NCBI GenBank assembly: GCA_037957365.1
Contig: JARHVA010000223.1
Location: forward strand, 5,475,501 to 5,539,500
DNA from: Torreya grandis
Lineage: Eukaryota > Streptophyta > Pinopsida > Cupressales > Taxaceae
Reading direction: 5' to 3'
DNA length: 64,000 nt
Below, piece by piece: positions 10,461 through 24,039 of this stretch (position 1 is its first letter; each line of letters opens with the position of its first letter). A model generated the notes under the pieces. It saw only the letters and a list, made by a program, of their open reading frames with translations. It was not told the origin of the DNA and ran no database searches. The position numbers and the translations under genes are program-made.

Positions 10461-11220
10461 AGGCTCAATAAATGGAATTTGGGATGGGATATTAGTGATT
10501 TATATGATGGGGCACCACTCATCATAACCCATAAGAAGGTTTTTAGAAATAAGTGCATAGTGTTGAAGGAGGTCCTCAAAAGGAGAAGCCAAAGTACATT
10601 ATAATTTGTGTTGGTAATATGGATAAGGTTTAGAACAAGGTTGTAAACTATGTTAATAAGTTGAAATAGTTAGTTCAAGTTGGTTTTGATTATTGGTAAA
10701 GGAAGTGTTGATAGAATCTTGAGTGTTATTAATGTTATGTAAAGAAGATGGAGGGATGTTAGAAATAGAATGGAAAGTGTTATCTAAGGGAGGATTGGGA
10801 ATTATGTCATCAAAATTTATAAGGTTATCTTGCCCCATCTCATTTAAGTGAGTTAGAGAAGAATCTTGGATAACATAAAATGTGTGAGATAATGGAGGGG
10901 TGTAGAAAGGTTGAGGGTCAATAAAAATAACCACCCTTCATATATTAGTCATATTAACCACATTCTCCTCAGGAGTTAGGTCAACAAGACTTTATACATT
11001 ATGGTGGAAGGGGTGACCTTTTATTGGTTATCTTGGTGGTTTTGGTGATTTGGAAGAGGGTCTTTATAGATAGCCAAATGAGCATTATCTTGATTCAAAG
11101 CTTGAGATTTAGTATTTGTTTCATGAGCCTTAAAATCAATGTCATAGGTTTATTGATGCTTCTAAATGATAGAATCATGATCAAAATTAGGACCAAGAAT
11201 AAAATCCATAGCTAAATTAC
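10461..11220 (-). pseudogene. V gag-protease connecting segment
   Basis: A 93-residue - strand stretch at 10653-10934 is Asn/Pro/Ser-rich with no recognised motif. Reading through stops, the segment joins the first zinc knuckle to the protease. Low-complexity composition is common for gag C-termini. Confidence 0.45.
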
Positions 11221-11277
11221 AAAGTTGCCTATAGGTCTCATGAGAATGACCCCAACTAGTGTGAAACCAACAAAACT
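11221..11277 (-). other. V first zinc-knuckle motif (gag)
   Basis: On the - strand the segment reads NKFCWFHTSWGHSHETYRQL, a C-x2-H-x4-H-x4-C knuckle of the plant gypsy gag type in which the last cysteine is now tyrosine (one base change). It sits just after the gag core, the expected place. Confidence 0.65.
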
Positions 11278-11589
11278 TGTTGGGATCATACCATGATTTC
11301 ATAGGATGAGTGGGATCAAGTTCTCATGGTATAGGCCTAGGTGACATTTTAGTAATTCAACTAAGGATATAGGTTTGTGAACATTGATATTATTAGGTGA
11401 AGATAAATCAATATTGGTGTATTATTGAGAAAAGGGAGCGGGTTCTAAAGATTGGTTAGGAGAAATAGCTTGAATAGTGTGCATGGTGTCATAAGAGTCC
11501 ATGACACCATCATTGGTAGCATGATGACTCTTTTTATTAAGTAAGATATGAGTACCTATAGAAGGTTGGGGTGGCTTGAATTGATTCAT

Positions 11590-12927
11590 GAGTAAATCTT
11601 AACATTTAGATTAGTCAAAGGCTTCCTCTAAGGTATATGGAAAGTGTGGACCTGATATTTCAACTTGGAAAAAAGAGCATTGGTAAAGAGATGGAAATGA
11701 TTATAATTAGCCATGTTATGTTCACATTTATTTGACAATGTTTTCCACCTTTTAATAAAAGCTTGGGCAGTTTTGTTTTCAAGCTGCTTACAATTTATAA
11801 AATAGACCAAAGTATTCTTAGGAAGATCACTAGTTTGGAACTCTTAGACTAGAGAGTTTACAAAATCTTATAAACTAGTAATAGAATGAGTTTTAAGTTG
11901 GTTATACCAATCTAAAGCATAACCCATGAGGGTTTTGGCTAAGATATTGGTAGAGGCAAAGGTATTCAATTTGACCCAATATTTATGGAGATTTCCTAAT
12001 GTTTTTAAATGAAGAGTAGGATCAATTGATCCATTGTAAGAAATGGTAGGAGTGATACCTCCTATATCAATATTAGAAATTTGAAATGTAAGAGGCTCAT
12101 TTTGAATATGCTTAAGTCTTATGGACAAGAGGAGGTTGAGAAATGAGATTGCCATGGGAATATTGAAGAGGAGATTGGGTAATATTTTGATTATGCATGC
12201 CACAAGGTGTTGGTTGAGGGTGGGTTTAAATATGGAGAAGGTGATTTTACATTATCATCATTTGATTTGTATTATGAGCTTGAAAATTATTCATTTGATT
12301 AAGCATTTATAATAAAATTTGATGGGTTTGATTGGCATTGTTATAATTATTTGAAGCATTAGTGTCAGTATTAGTGTCTTGGGTACCACTATAAGTGTTA
12401 GTAGGATCTTGAGAGGAATGGTTAAAATTTGAGGCACTAATAGCAAAATTTGCTTGTGTGTCAAAAGATGAAATAGTAAAGGGATGAGAAGAGGAAGCAC
12501 TAGAATCATGATTACCTCAGGTATAAAATAATGCACTAGTGGAAGAATTAAGGAGAGTGGGTCTTAGGAGAGGCCCACTAGATGTAGAACATGCCATGTT
12601 AGTGGATATACTAGGCATGGAGGTAGAAGAAGTCAAAGAGGAAGAAGTCATCGTATAAAAAGGGGTCATAATAGAGGGAAGAGGCTGAGAATCAAATAAG
12701 GTAGTACCCCCAAATCCATGTGAGAATGTGAGAGAAAGTGAATGAGGCTCTTCAACTTGACCACTAATCATAAGATGGTAAATGGTAAAAGGATCCTTTC
12801 CTAAATGTTGAGTAAATTTAGATATAAAGAAGAGAATTTCAGGAGTATACTCTAATTTAGGTTGATCTTCAAGTGAGAAGAGATGATTATGAAGTGAAGA
12901 GGAATGAGGAGGGGTCCCATAGTTCAT
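11590..12927 (-). pseudogene. V gag capsid-like domain
   Basis: The first ATG is at 12927 (MNYGTPPHSSS). An open N-terminal part of 136 residues (12517-12927) is Ser/Thr/Pro-rich. The retrotransposon gag core lies at 11868-12203: ISYNGSIDPTLHLKTL, then a YALDWYNQLKTHSI segment. This is the Y-x-G-x-x-D-P...W-x-x-x-L-x-x-x-S pattern of the retrotrans_gag family. A further piece at 11628-11810 continues with TAQAFIKRWKTLSNKC, the conserved F-x-x-R/W-x-x-L helix. Frameshifts and several TAG/TAA stops separate the three parts. Confidence 0.8.
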
Positions 12928-13438
12928 TGTGTGAGTGGCTATATGAACATTAGTCTCATCTAGGAGAGGATCCCTACTCTACTTATGGGAGACCCTATGA
13001 GGGTTGTTAAAACTAAGCATATTCATTGAATTCAACTTAGTGTTGTCTTCAAATAGGAATTCCATGATGAAAGAGAAGGACTAAACAAAGTAACAAAGAT
13101 AAAACAAAGAAATAGGAAGTGATAAAAAACTCTACAGAGTTGACTAGGTCAACCTAGTACATAAAATAGGGTCTAAAAACTGTATAAAGTTGACAAGGTT
13201 GACCTAATATAGAAAATAGGGTCTAAAATTTAATAAAAAGTTGATAGGGTCAACCTAGTATAATAAGCAAGGAAAAATATATAGTCTATGAGAGATTGTG
13301 TTGATGGGAATGACTATGTACTAAAACAAGAAAAGAAAATTAATTACTTTTGAAAGCAAGAAATGAAAGGAAACACATAATAAATTGAATCAATTATGTT
13401 GATTCAATTGAGTCACATAGCATAAAGCCTTGCACCAA
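12928..13438 (-). other. V leader with TTGAC/GTCAA repeats and candidate primer site
   Basis: Between the gag start and a candidate LTR edge at 13439 lie three GTTGAC...GTCAAC-like units (13139-13158, about 13190-13211, about 13242-13262). A - strand TGGTGCAAGGCTTTATGC sits at 13420-13437, one base from a TGTTGGCTAATG boundary. It begins TGG as primer sites do, but I cannot assign a tRNA. The LTR edge is therefore tentative. Confidence 0.35.
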
Positions 13439-15819
13439 TGTTGGCTAATGCAAGTTTTTGCAATACAACATACAATTGAGAAAAGAGAAAGCAATTAACT
13501 TGGAAAGTAAAAGCTAACTAAGTGGTCATCTTGAATGTTGTTAAATTTTTAAAATATGATTTTAGATGTGATAAGGAAGTTGGTTGTAAGCAAGGAACTA
13601 AAAATCAATCTAAGGATGGTTTCAAGATGTTTAGGATGAAAGGGATCTGTATTGGTAATAGACAGGCTTGGTATTGGGTCTTACCCCCTCACTTCACGCA
13701 CTATAGTGATAAGGGTGTTGGGTGCTTATCTAAAACTAACCATTAACCATGTGTTTATACTTAGCCAAAAAACCAAGTCAGTTTCCCCCTTGGTGATGAA
13801 ATCCAAGTAGGTGTGCCTTGGGTAAACAATTGTTAAAATGCTTTGTAAGATTTTGTGATTTGGTAGTGTGTGCATAAAAGAGAAAATAGTGAAACTAAAT
13901 GGCATATTAAAAACCACCTAATTAGACTATGTGATCTATTATAAATATGTAAGCAACAAGGAATGAAAGTGTGAGCTAATTACTAGCATATAAGTGTTAA
14001 TTCTAACTTTGAAACACAATGCAATGTCGATTTTGATGACAGTGTATGCATAGAATATAAAATAGAGATGATAATGTTGCTTTTGTATTATGAAATAAAA
14101 TGTCTAAAAAATAACTATGTTGATAGTATCGACCTAGTTTTCCAAATAGAATATAGAACTATGTTGACAAGGTCAACGTAGTTGATTGTATAGGGGCAGT
14201 TTTAAAGAGTGTAAACTATGAAAAACAAAACTATAAAAAATTCTATAAATGATAGAGAAAGATATAAAGGAACCTTGGTGGGTCGGAGGATGCAGATAAA
14301 AAATAATATTTTTGTTAAAGTACCCTAATTTATACTTATAAATTCTTCTAACTGTGTCAACTTGGTCAAGCTAGCTTTACAGATCCTATTTGCTAAAAAC
14401 CTAAAAAAGTACTACGTCGATAAGGATGACCTAGTAGTCTAAAATAGATGTCTAAAAATGTATTTTGTCAATTGGGTTGACCTAGTAGTCTAAAATGGAA
14501 GTCTAAAAGTGTATTATGTCATCTAGGTCAACCTAGTATCTTGTACCTGATAAAGAACCTACACAAATAGAATAGAGTTATATTGATGTAACTATGTTAC
14601 TAAACTTACACATAAAAATTAGAACTACATCAAAACTATCAATCTAACATCATAAATATATGAAAATAAAAAGATAGAATAATGAAAAATATGAAATAAA
14701 ACTTGCAAGGATTAGATTCACATTGATTTCACCAGAATGTATGCAATAAAAAATGCATCATGTCTATAAATCAATCCTAAATCAGAGAAGATAGATCATA
14801 CCATATACTTCTAATTGGGAACACATTAGATAATCAGGAACATGACCAATATGGGTATATACTAGACTTGATTAGGGGATCTCTTATCACAATACACAAT
14901 GCTATGGAGGGTTCCAAAGTCTCTAGTCAAGCACATTCACACAATAACCCTAAGGGAGTCCTATTTTTTGATATCTCACTAAACTATTGAAAATTAAAGC
15001 AAATATAATCTAGTACTCACCAAAGCTTATGGCATAAATTATGGGTTAGAAAAAATAAAATTAAACATGCATAAGATACATATACTCACATCAATGTATA
15101 CAGAATCCTAATGCATGAAAGAGAAGTATAAATGCATATCTATATACTCTTACAAAAGAGGAACAAAGCTAGGAATACTTACCTTTGAAGATGAACACAC
15201 CGAACCTTAATCTCTCCCTTGGCCAAGGTGATTTGTAAGAGGTTGTTGTGGTATATAAGGATAACAAAGACAAATCAGCTCTAGGATATAAAACCTATCA
15301 ATGCATCCAAAAGACTTTTCCACAAGACAAGATCTGTATCTCTAAAGAAAGTATGAAACCCTAATCTTGTTTCTCAAGTAGAATAGTCAATAAGTAGATG
15401 CATGATATATCTTAATTCTTATTCTCTTCTCTAAATAATGGTGAAATGAAATTTTATATATAGGTAGATTTAACCCTAAGCCATTCTAAAAGTTTTTGCT
15501 GACAGTGTTAACCTAGCATAGTTTCAAAGAATAATTCACTAGGTCATGGGCTAGGTCAGCCAAGAACCAACCTAAACCCTAAGTGAAAATCCCTCAAAAC
15601 TATACAAGGTTAACCTAATTGACATAGTACAGTAAAAATAGGTTGAAAACTATACAAATTTGACCCAATTGACCTAGTATAATCGACAGTCAAAATGGGT
15701 CTAAGGTTAGGAAAAAGGAGGATGAAAGGTAGAAAATGACTAGAGTTTGTGAAATAAAGAAGAAAAAGATTAGGGATAAAGTTTTTAGGAGATAATTATG
15801 TAGATAATAAGTGGTAAAA
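13439..15819. other. Possible V 5' LTR or old spacer with TTGAC/GTCAA repeats
   Basis: No protein remnant is convincing in these 2.4 kb. Repeated units combining TTGAC, GGTCAACCTAG and AGTCTAAAATAG occur near 14118, 14162, 14358, 14413, 14466, 14518, 15487, 15540, 15610 and 15658. If 13439 is an LTR edge, this is the start of a - strand 5' LTR split by element G at 15820. I found no matching partner LTR near 8 kb, so the call is weak. Confidence 0.35.
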
Positions 15820-15824
15820 GGGAC
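15820..15824. repeat. Target-site duplication of G (left copy)
   Basis: GGGAC, repeated exactly at 37165-37169. It fixes the outer LTR edges and shows that the - strand LTR 3' end is ...ATA rather than ...CA. Confidence 0.85.
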
Positions 15825-18800
15825 TATTGGTTCTCTATTATATACCTCATACACTTGGCCTTGCACAATTGAAAGAAAATGGCAAACAATGATGAAAACC
15901 CTGTTAGTATATCATTGTATCTAGGGAAGGGTTTGGAATCAAGATTAGATTGAATATATAAAATAACTAAGAGGCACCTATAAATGGTATGTTTATCTCC
16001 CCACTACTTTTAACTCTATCTAAACCAAGGTGAGAGGACCTACGGGGTAGCTTGCTCACATAAAGAGATTATATAATTCAACCTCCATGGGGATTTTTAG
16101 CACAAGGAACAAATATGACCAATGCATAACCAAGTTTACACACTTCACCCATGAGGGGTTGTCACATAAAATGCACAAATGCTCTAATTCATATACAAGC
16201 TATTAAAGACAGATGGGAAAGAGACTACAATCTTTATTCTATAGAATATTCAAGAACAGGGGTTGAAAAAAACATTGCAATACTAGAATTTAAACACAAA
16301 TTGTAAGAACATTTCAAATATGCAAGATCTTATGCATTTTCAAAGAAAATAACACTTATAGTATGCAAAGGGTGTATTATTTGTAGGTTAGGAAAAGTTG
16401 GATAATTACAAAAAAAGGAAGGTGGTGTGTTGGTGGCCCTCAAATAGTAGGGTATTTTGCAATATTCATGACATCATTCCTTAGCACAGATGTAGAAAAA
16501 ATCAAATGCGAGTTAGTGGGAAATACCAAATGATCTTTGAAAGAATATAACATACACTATAACTATAATTTCAAAAAACTCTTTTGTGTCAAATCCATAA
16601 ACCTAGGGTGCCCTAACAAGTTTTTCAACAACATGTTCTAAAATAATGTAGAAGGGTTTTATAATCCAAATCCATGATTAAAATGATAATCAATAATGAG
16701 CATCAAACTAGATATTTAATCAATAATATTTTCAAAACAAATTGTTGCACTTCATCAACAAGAAATATAAAAGAACCATAAATATTTTCATAAACTTGAA
16801 AATAAATATTACAAACATTAATATTTCAAAATGATGTCATGGGGACAAGCATTATGATATTGCTCTTTTGACAAGGGAGACATAAATATGCTCTCAAAGC
16901 TCACTAATGGTTGTACAGCTGTAACCACCTTAGCAAGGGTGACAAGATATACACATAGCAATTGATCCTAAAAACTCTTATAGAACTTAGATTTAGAGAA
17001 AAATCAACACCTAAAATAATGACCTTTGAATAGAATACAAGCCTCATATTTATACATTTTTAATCTTTTTTCAATTATGGGACTATGGGTCATAATTTGG
17101 AAAATTGTAACATAAACCTTCAAGTCTACCAAGATGCTTCCAGCTATAATATTCCCTTTTACCATGCCATGAAATCTTTGTCCATTTGCAAAAATCATTG
17201 TTGTAACTCCCTGATGAAGATGTGCAACAAACCTTTGATATTTTGACTAAAGATGCCCTTTTGCATGAGATGAAAAGATAATATTCATGGCAGAGGCTAA
17301 ACAAATCATTTGTATTTTATGAAACTACTTGGAGATATGCTTGACCACCTTCTTACACAATTGAAAGCTCCTAGACAGTTACTTTTCCTCTTATGTATGC
17401 CATAGAACATCATGTTCTTGCAATAATGGCATGGGAATATTCTAGATCCATGGTTGCTTGAGAGATCTTCCTTGGAGTGACCCGCCTTGATCTTGAAAAC
17501 CTATAATTTCTATCCCATGGAGGAGATTGAACAAGTAAAGTAGATGAAAATACAAGAACTTAGGTCATTTTACCTTTTTCACTTTTGCCAAATCCCAAGT
17601 TATAGGAATTTCAGCTATTGCATCAAGATTAAAAACCCATTACTTTCCCTGGGTCTATAGAAAGCACACTTTCCCAAGTTTAAAACTTTTATGAATTTCT
17701 TTTCAAGTCCATGGGCTCCTTTTTTATTTTTTCCCACTCACCTATTCTACTCATAGAATTTGGAGGTGTTAATGCACTTTACACTTTAATAGAAGGTAAA
17801 AAGTGCCTATTTTATTCCACCTTCTACCAAGTCCCATTTCCTTTTCTTCTACAAAATGCAAAACTACAAGATCACGTTACACTTTAGGGAAGTGCATCTG
17901 GCGTGGTGAATCTCTACCAAACTTTCCTGTGGAATTTGACCCCTCATCTTGCACTTGTTTTTATAGCCATACACCTCCAAAAAAACTTTCAAGTACATTT
18001 TTAAATTTTTAAATATGCCTTTGACCACTTGAAACCCCACCAATCTGCCACATGTTTTCCTCATTTAAAGAATTCATTCTTTTTTTATTCTTTGAATGTT
18101 CACATGGAAAAGCCCTAAGGGCATATAGATTAATATTTTGTAAGCCCACATAGCTTCATGTCTTCCATGTTGTCACCCCTTAATATCTTACAAAATTCAC
18201 TTGTGATGTAATAATTTATAGCTACATTTCCAACATGGCAAGTCCCATGACTTATATTGTCTTCCAGTTTGTCTATTAACACCTTTGCATTCCTTGGGTC
18301 CATAAGATCTCTTCAAACTGACTCAATGCTTACATGGCTCCACCATGTAATTTTATTTATTAATCCTTGAAATTTGACCATTTTTCATATTAGGACATGT
18401 GTCATTTCCTTATTGATCCTGATCCCTTTGAACAGTCCATCTCAACTCACACTGTTAGATCTGTGTGCACGGATCAATGTGGACCATTGATCTTGATCCA
18501 AAAGACCAATTGTTATTGGCTACTATATATATTTATCCTTAAGGTCATACCACTTGGCAACCTCATGGACTTTTTTCACCCTACAATGTCAACTCTGCCT
18601 GGACTAGTGCCCTTTTTCCATGTGGCAGTCCCACATTCATTCTAGGCTTTATTGAAAAGTTCTATCTACCAAGGCTTAAATTTGATGCTTGCATGCCTAT
18701 TATTTAACATATGCACAAAATTATTTTATCGGCATGTGAGCATCAAATTTAAGCTCCAATAGATCTCTACCATGGCTTATATTTGATGTTTGTGCACTCG

Positions 18801-19997
18801 TCATTTGACATCTACATGAATGTTTTTGATGGGCACGTAACTATCAAATTTAATATTTAATGTATCTCTACCATAGCTTGAGTTTGACATTTTCACATAT
18901 ATCATTTGATGTCCACATGAATGTATTTGATGGGCATGTGACCATCAAATTTAAGCCCTAATGGATAATTACTGTGGCTTAAATTTGACATCCATGTGCC
19001 CATCATTTGACGTTCATGTGATCTTTAATGACGTCTGCACGACCATCAAATTTAATCCTTAATAGATAATGGTTGAGCTTAATTTTGATGTTTGCACAAC
19101 TGTCAATGACATTCATGTGTCTGTCACACTACTTTTTCAACTTTTTAAAGCTTGCATCTTAAGTCAAAAAATACATGAAGGCACCAAACTTGCAAAAGAT
19201 GTTCATAGCATCCAAAATATTTATGTAGTGTGATCCTTTGACCATGAGATGATTTTCATGCAAACTTAAAAAATTCATAAGTACACTGGCCAATCTATTT
19301 ATGCATTTACTTTTAGATTTACTAAAGAAGTCCTCTTTCTAACTCACACCATCGATCAGGACATATATGGATCAAGTGTGTACCATCAATCGATAGGAAC
19401 ATGCTTGACACTTATGTAAATTGGGTGAATTTCTTCAAATTTTTACTTATCGAGCCTCTTATCATTTGAGACTTTTATTCTACAATAGTGTGCTCTTCAA
19501 CCTTTTTGTGTCAAGAATTTTATTCCATAGCAATTCCTTCGCAACAATATTTTCAAAGTATTGAGCACATTCAAGATTTTTATTATAGAAAAAATGTCCA
19601 ATAGAATTCCTTCGAGCCTTTTAGCATGGATAATTTTCCTACTATAAATGATCCTTCATAATTTTTTACCAAGCACTTTTTTAAAAACATATGAAATTTA
19701 CATTTTTGCCAAAATAATGCAATTTTTTAGGGCTTTTTGTGTGGGCATAATTCCTAAAGGAATTAACCCTTTAAACCTTTTGCATGAACACTTTGGTCGA
19801 AACAAATAATTCTTTATACATATTAAGTAAATACCAAATAACACTTAGCCAATTTAATATGAACTTGACCTTTCAAAGGAACATTGAAAATAGGAATATG
19901 GCTAAGGACTTAGGCTTTGATACTCAACTCAAGATAGACTTAGGCATTTACACTTGACAAGGGCCTAATTGCTTTAGTGTAATTTTGGGTACTAACA
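15825..19997 (-). repeat. G 3' LTR
   Basis: 4173 bp. On the - strand it runs from TGTTAG (at 19997) to CCAATA (at 15825). It aligns with 30906-37164 apart from the nested element there, and with the inverted solo LTR 24803-28507. A five-unit, about 101-bp tandem array lies at 18661-19130. Small + strand open stretches inside are not genes. Confidence 0.92.
18661..19130. repeat. 101-bp tandem array in the G 3' LTR
   Basis: Four complete units and one partial of about 101 bp. Each starts near CTCTACCATAGCTTAAATTTGATG and ends near GACCATCAAATTTAAGC..TAATAGAT. Every unit thus carries an inverted pair, AAATTTGATG...CATCAAATTT, about 60 bases apart. The same five units occur at 35826-36300 in the 5' LTR. 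Confidence 0.85.
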
Positions 19998-20349
19998 TTG
20001 GCTCTCACCTATAGATGCATACCATTAGGGTGTGCAAAGAACCCCAAAATGTAAGACCAGGTGCCAATCTAATAGTTCATAGAGTCAAGACTTAGCAATT
20101 CCCAATAAACACTCATGGAGGCTCAACAAAACAATGGTAGACTAAGAAAAATAGATCAAGAGGATCTAAAAATAAACAAATGATAGAAACATGAAAGGAA
20201 ATTATACAAACAAGGCTCAAAGTAGAGGGGAAACAAAGTAATAGCAGGACAAAGCGACAAAACACTATATAATTATGTACACAATTATAGATAGACTCAA
20301 TCTAGGAAGTGCTTCAAATGTCTACAATTGATTGGCAGCTCTGGTATTT
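19998..20349 (-). other. G 3' untranslated region and weak polypurine tract
   Basis: 350 bases between the integrase end and the 3' LTR. The - strand purine-rich GGTGAGAGCCAA ends exactly at the LTR edge (19998-20009) and is the best polypurine-tract candidate. No other feature is evident. Confidence 0.5.
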
Positions 20350-21400
20350 CACCATCTAAGTCTCTCAAGAAGAAAGTATGCTCCCTAATCTGGTAGTCAA
20401 TGAAATAAGGACCCATCCTCAAGGCATCAAATTTTCCATGTTTACCTTTCTCCTCATGCCTACTATCCCAAAGTAAAACTAGATCACCTACTTGGAAATT
20501 TCTTGGAGTGACCTTTCTATCAAATATCTTCTTCAGCTTTTCCTTGAACTTGAGGTGTCTTTAATGAGCTTATCATCTAATCTCATCAAGCTCAATAATC
20601 TAGTTCATCTTATTCTCATAGTGATTGAATTTTTCATCATCTTCTAATTGATGCATGAGCTGATAAGTTGGTAGTTGTAGATTCATAGGCAAAACTGATT
20701 AAGCTCCATAAATAAGCTTAAAAAGGCTTTTGCCTATAGCTCTCTCAGGTGGAATCCTATCAACCCATAAGGAAAACTTTAATGGTTCACCCCACTTTTT
20801 CTTATTTTCCTCCAAAGTATGTCTAATGATTTTGAACAAGTTATTGTTATTATATTTTGCTTGCCCATTCCCCTAAGGGTTGTAATTAGAAGCGTAGGTC
20901 AATTCAACCCCATACTCTTTATACAAGGCCACTAAAGGTTTAGATTTTAAGCTCGTAGCATTTTCAGCAATAACTTTAATAGGCATACCAAATCTACAAA
21001 TAATTTGATTTAAAAAACTATCCATAACTACCTAGTGTGTTGCTTTCTTCATAGGGATCACTTCAACCCATTTTGTGAAGTAGTCAGTTGTAACTAGTAT
21101 CCATCTATGTCTAGTGCCTAATGAATCAACAATTTATCTAATGAAATCCATTCCCCATTATCTAAATAGGCTTTCAATCATCATAGGTTATAAGGGAAGA
21201 TAACATAAAGCTTTCATCCTCCTAGTAGAGTGCTAACATTTCTCACACTTTTTAACTATTTGAACAACATCCCTAACAAATGATGGCCACCAATAACTAA
21301 CTCTCAAAATTTTATGAGCTATAACCTTAGGCACAAAATTACCACCACATACTCCACTATGGAATTCTTTAATTAGGTCATCATTTTATTCTTCTAGCAC
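20350..21400 (-). pseudogene. G integrase
   Basis: The - strand shows a zinc-binding region (SYWWPSFVRD, then KKCEKC with upstream His residues, about 21225-21365). The catalytic core follows: ILVTTDYFTKWVEVI carries the first Asp (about 21080). The second Asp is lost, since VIAENATS stands where I-x-D-N-G-T-x-F is expected (about 20965). The third motif reads GNGQAKYNNNN, with the catalytic Glu replaced by Lys (about 20855-20880). A C-terminal part with KKWGEPLKFSLW follows. At least six in-frame stops are present. In live relatives this enzyme inserts the cDNA into chromosomes; here two of three catalytic acids are gone. Confidence 0.88.
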
Positions 21401-21609
21401 GCATCTTAGGAGAAACCCATCTAGATTCTTCCATGCTAGTCCACTTTCAGTCAAGAGGTATTTTTGGAAAACAAGCTTGAGATTTCTTCTTTAATTTTTA
21501 TCCAAGTCAAAGGGACAATTCAGATTTTTCAAGTAGTAAACAATGTCTCTATACCATAAAGGTGTGTTAAATTGACTTAAATAATCATCAACATTAAGAA
21601 CAACAGTGT

Positions 21610-21991
21610 TTACTTCAATATCTTACAAATTAATCTCAGCCATAAGCTTGGCTAGACCCATCCCTCACACTAACCTAGTGGTCTAAATATAGATGTCATA
21701 CTCTTGTAACTTGTTGACCCACCTGCATGTCTTATTAGATACTTCAATCCAAGTCAAGATGTCCTTCACCATGGTATGCAGAACATAAAAAACAATCTTT
21801 AAACTCAAAATATAAGTCCTAAACATTTTAATATCCTTCAAGAGAGTGAAGGCTTATTTTTCTATGATGGTGTAATTTAATTCAGTACCTTGCATAAATT
21901 TTCTAAAGAAAGCTATAGGTTTTTCATGACCATCTTCATTCTCTTGTAATAGAATAGCAGTAATAGTATTGTATGATGTAAAAGATAATAT

Positions 21992-21995
<4 letters not shown>
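21610..21995 (-). pseudogene. G RNase H (canonical, after RT)
   Basis: The - strand reads LLQENEDGHEKPIAFF, then ELNYTIIEK and AFTLLKDIKMF, the usual start of the gypsy RT-linked RNase H (substrate tether and E-x-L/F helix). TAG and TAA stops interrupt it, and it merges into a tether to the integrase. Confidence 0.8.
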
Positions 21996-23010
<1,015 letters not shown>

Positions 23011-23419
23011 TGGGATTAATATGCCTCTATTTCTACCTAAAGGCTTATTATCAAGTTGTAATGGGATGACATGCTAAAACAAGTCTTCCCTATACACCTT
23101 CACTCAGAATAAGACCATGCTCGACAATCTTGGTACCTTTTAAGTAACTACATGTAAACTTACTTCTCATCTGCACTTAGGTGAGTACCTAGCCAAACCT
23201 TTATTAGATTCTCATGAAAACCCAAATTACACTCAATCACATCCTTTGAAATAAATGCATCTCAAGTCTTGATTCTATCTACTCCATCAAAAGATGATTC
23301 TAAACTTACCAATCTTCTGGGGAGTGTGTTTGTCTTCAATTGAATAATGTCCTTCCCAAATAAGGTTTCTTTCCCATCACAAACCTAAACTATAGATTCT
23401 AAGTCTATGAGTTGATTAT

Positions 23420-23960
23420 CTCAGCTTCATAATTAATAAACCTATTAATTTGCTCATCATCATCAAACACCTAACAATGATGAATATTGTTTTGGATTGA
23501 AGACCGAACAAGCACCTCCACTTGGTATTGACAATGAGGGCTCATATTTTTAATATCAAACTGAGAACCTAACCCTAAAATTTTATCAACCTCTTTGTTG
23601 AAACTTATAACATGATAATAAAGATTGAATGCATCAAAGAATCCAATCAAATCCCAAAAAACATTCTGATATTGTTTTAACCTCTTATTTTTGGTGGCAT
23701 AATCATTATGGATTTACTTGACCATTAGCTCAGAATCATCCTTGATAATCAATATTTTAATTCTATGTTCATAGGTAATTTGTAGACCAAGTAAGAGTGC
23801 CTCATACTCAGTAGCATTGTTAGTGCACTCAAAAGATAGATTAAAAGCAAACTTAAATCACTTACCATTGGGGGAATCAAATACAACCTCAACTCCATTT
23901 CCAAGATTGGATCAAACCCAATCAAAGTACATCCTCCAAACTATACCTTTGCTATCAGGT
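23420..23960 (-). pseudogene. G additional RNase H-type domain, upstream of RT
   Basis: On the - strand: WRMYFDW (first catalytic Asp, about 23935), GVEVVFDSPNGK, then CTNNATEYEALLLGL (catalytic Glu) and IIKDDSELMVK (catalytic Asp). This is the D-E-D pattern of the archaeal-like RNase H found as a second copy in plant Tat-lineage gypsy elements. It has few stops and keeps its acids better than the RT does. Its place between protease and RT, instead of between RNase H and integrase, deserves checking. It might be the main RNase H of a recombinant. Confidence 0.82.
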
Positions 23961-24039
23961 TTAACATCAAGAGTAGTAGGCTATTCAATAATGTCAATAT
24001 TCCCAACAAATTTGCCTAGGTCAATATTCATGTATAGCA

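Larger units (their letters stand above)
8160..12927 (-). mobile_element. V: gag-protease remnant of a Ty3/gypsy-like element
   Basis: On the - strand, gag, a zinc-knuckle motif and a retropepsin-like domain appear in that order between 12927 and about 9850. Further coding-like sequence with two more knuckles and a proline-rich tail extends to about 8160. I see no RT, RNase H or integrase, so the copy is either a non-autonomous derivative or a truncation. The 5' side has a candidate leader and primer site (12928-13438); the 3' LTR was not identified. Domain order, the gag signature and the L-G-R-P-W-like protease C-terminus support the gypsy side rather than copia. Confidence 0.7.

Noticed and set aside
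17083..17304. Cys-rich - strand frame as a possible small secreted peptide gene
   Set aside because: It lies in the G LTR. The matching region of the other LTR near 32250 does not keep the frame, and there is no signal peptide.
18661..19130. CRISPR-like regular repeats
   Set aside because: The units are contiguous diverged tandem copies without unique spacers, inside a plant LTR.
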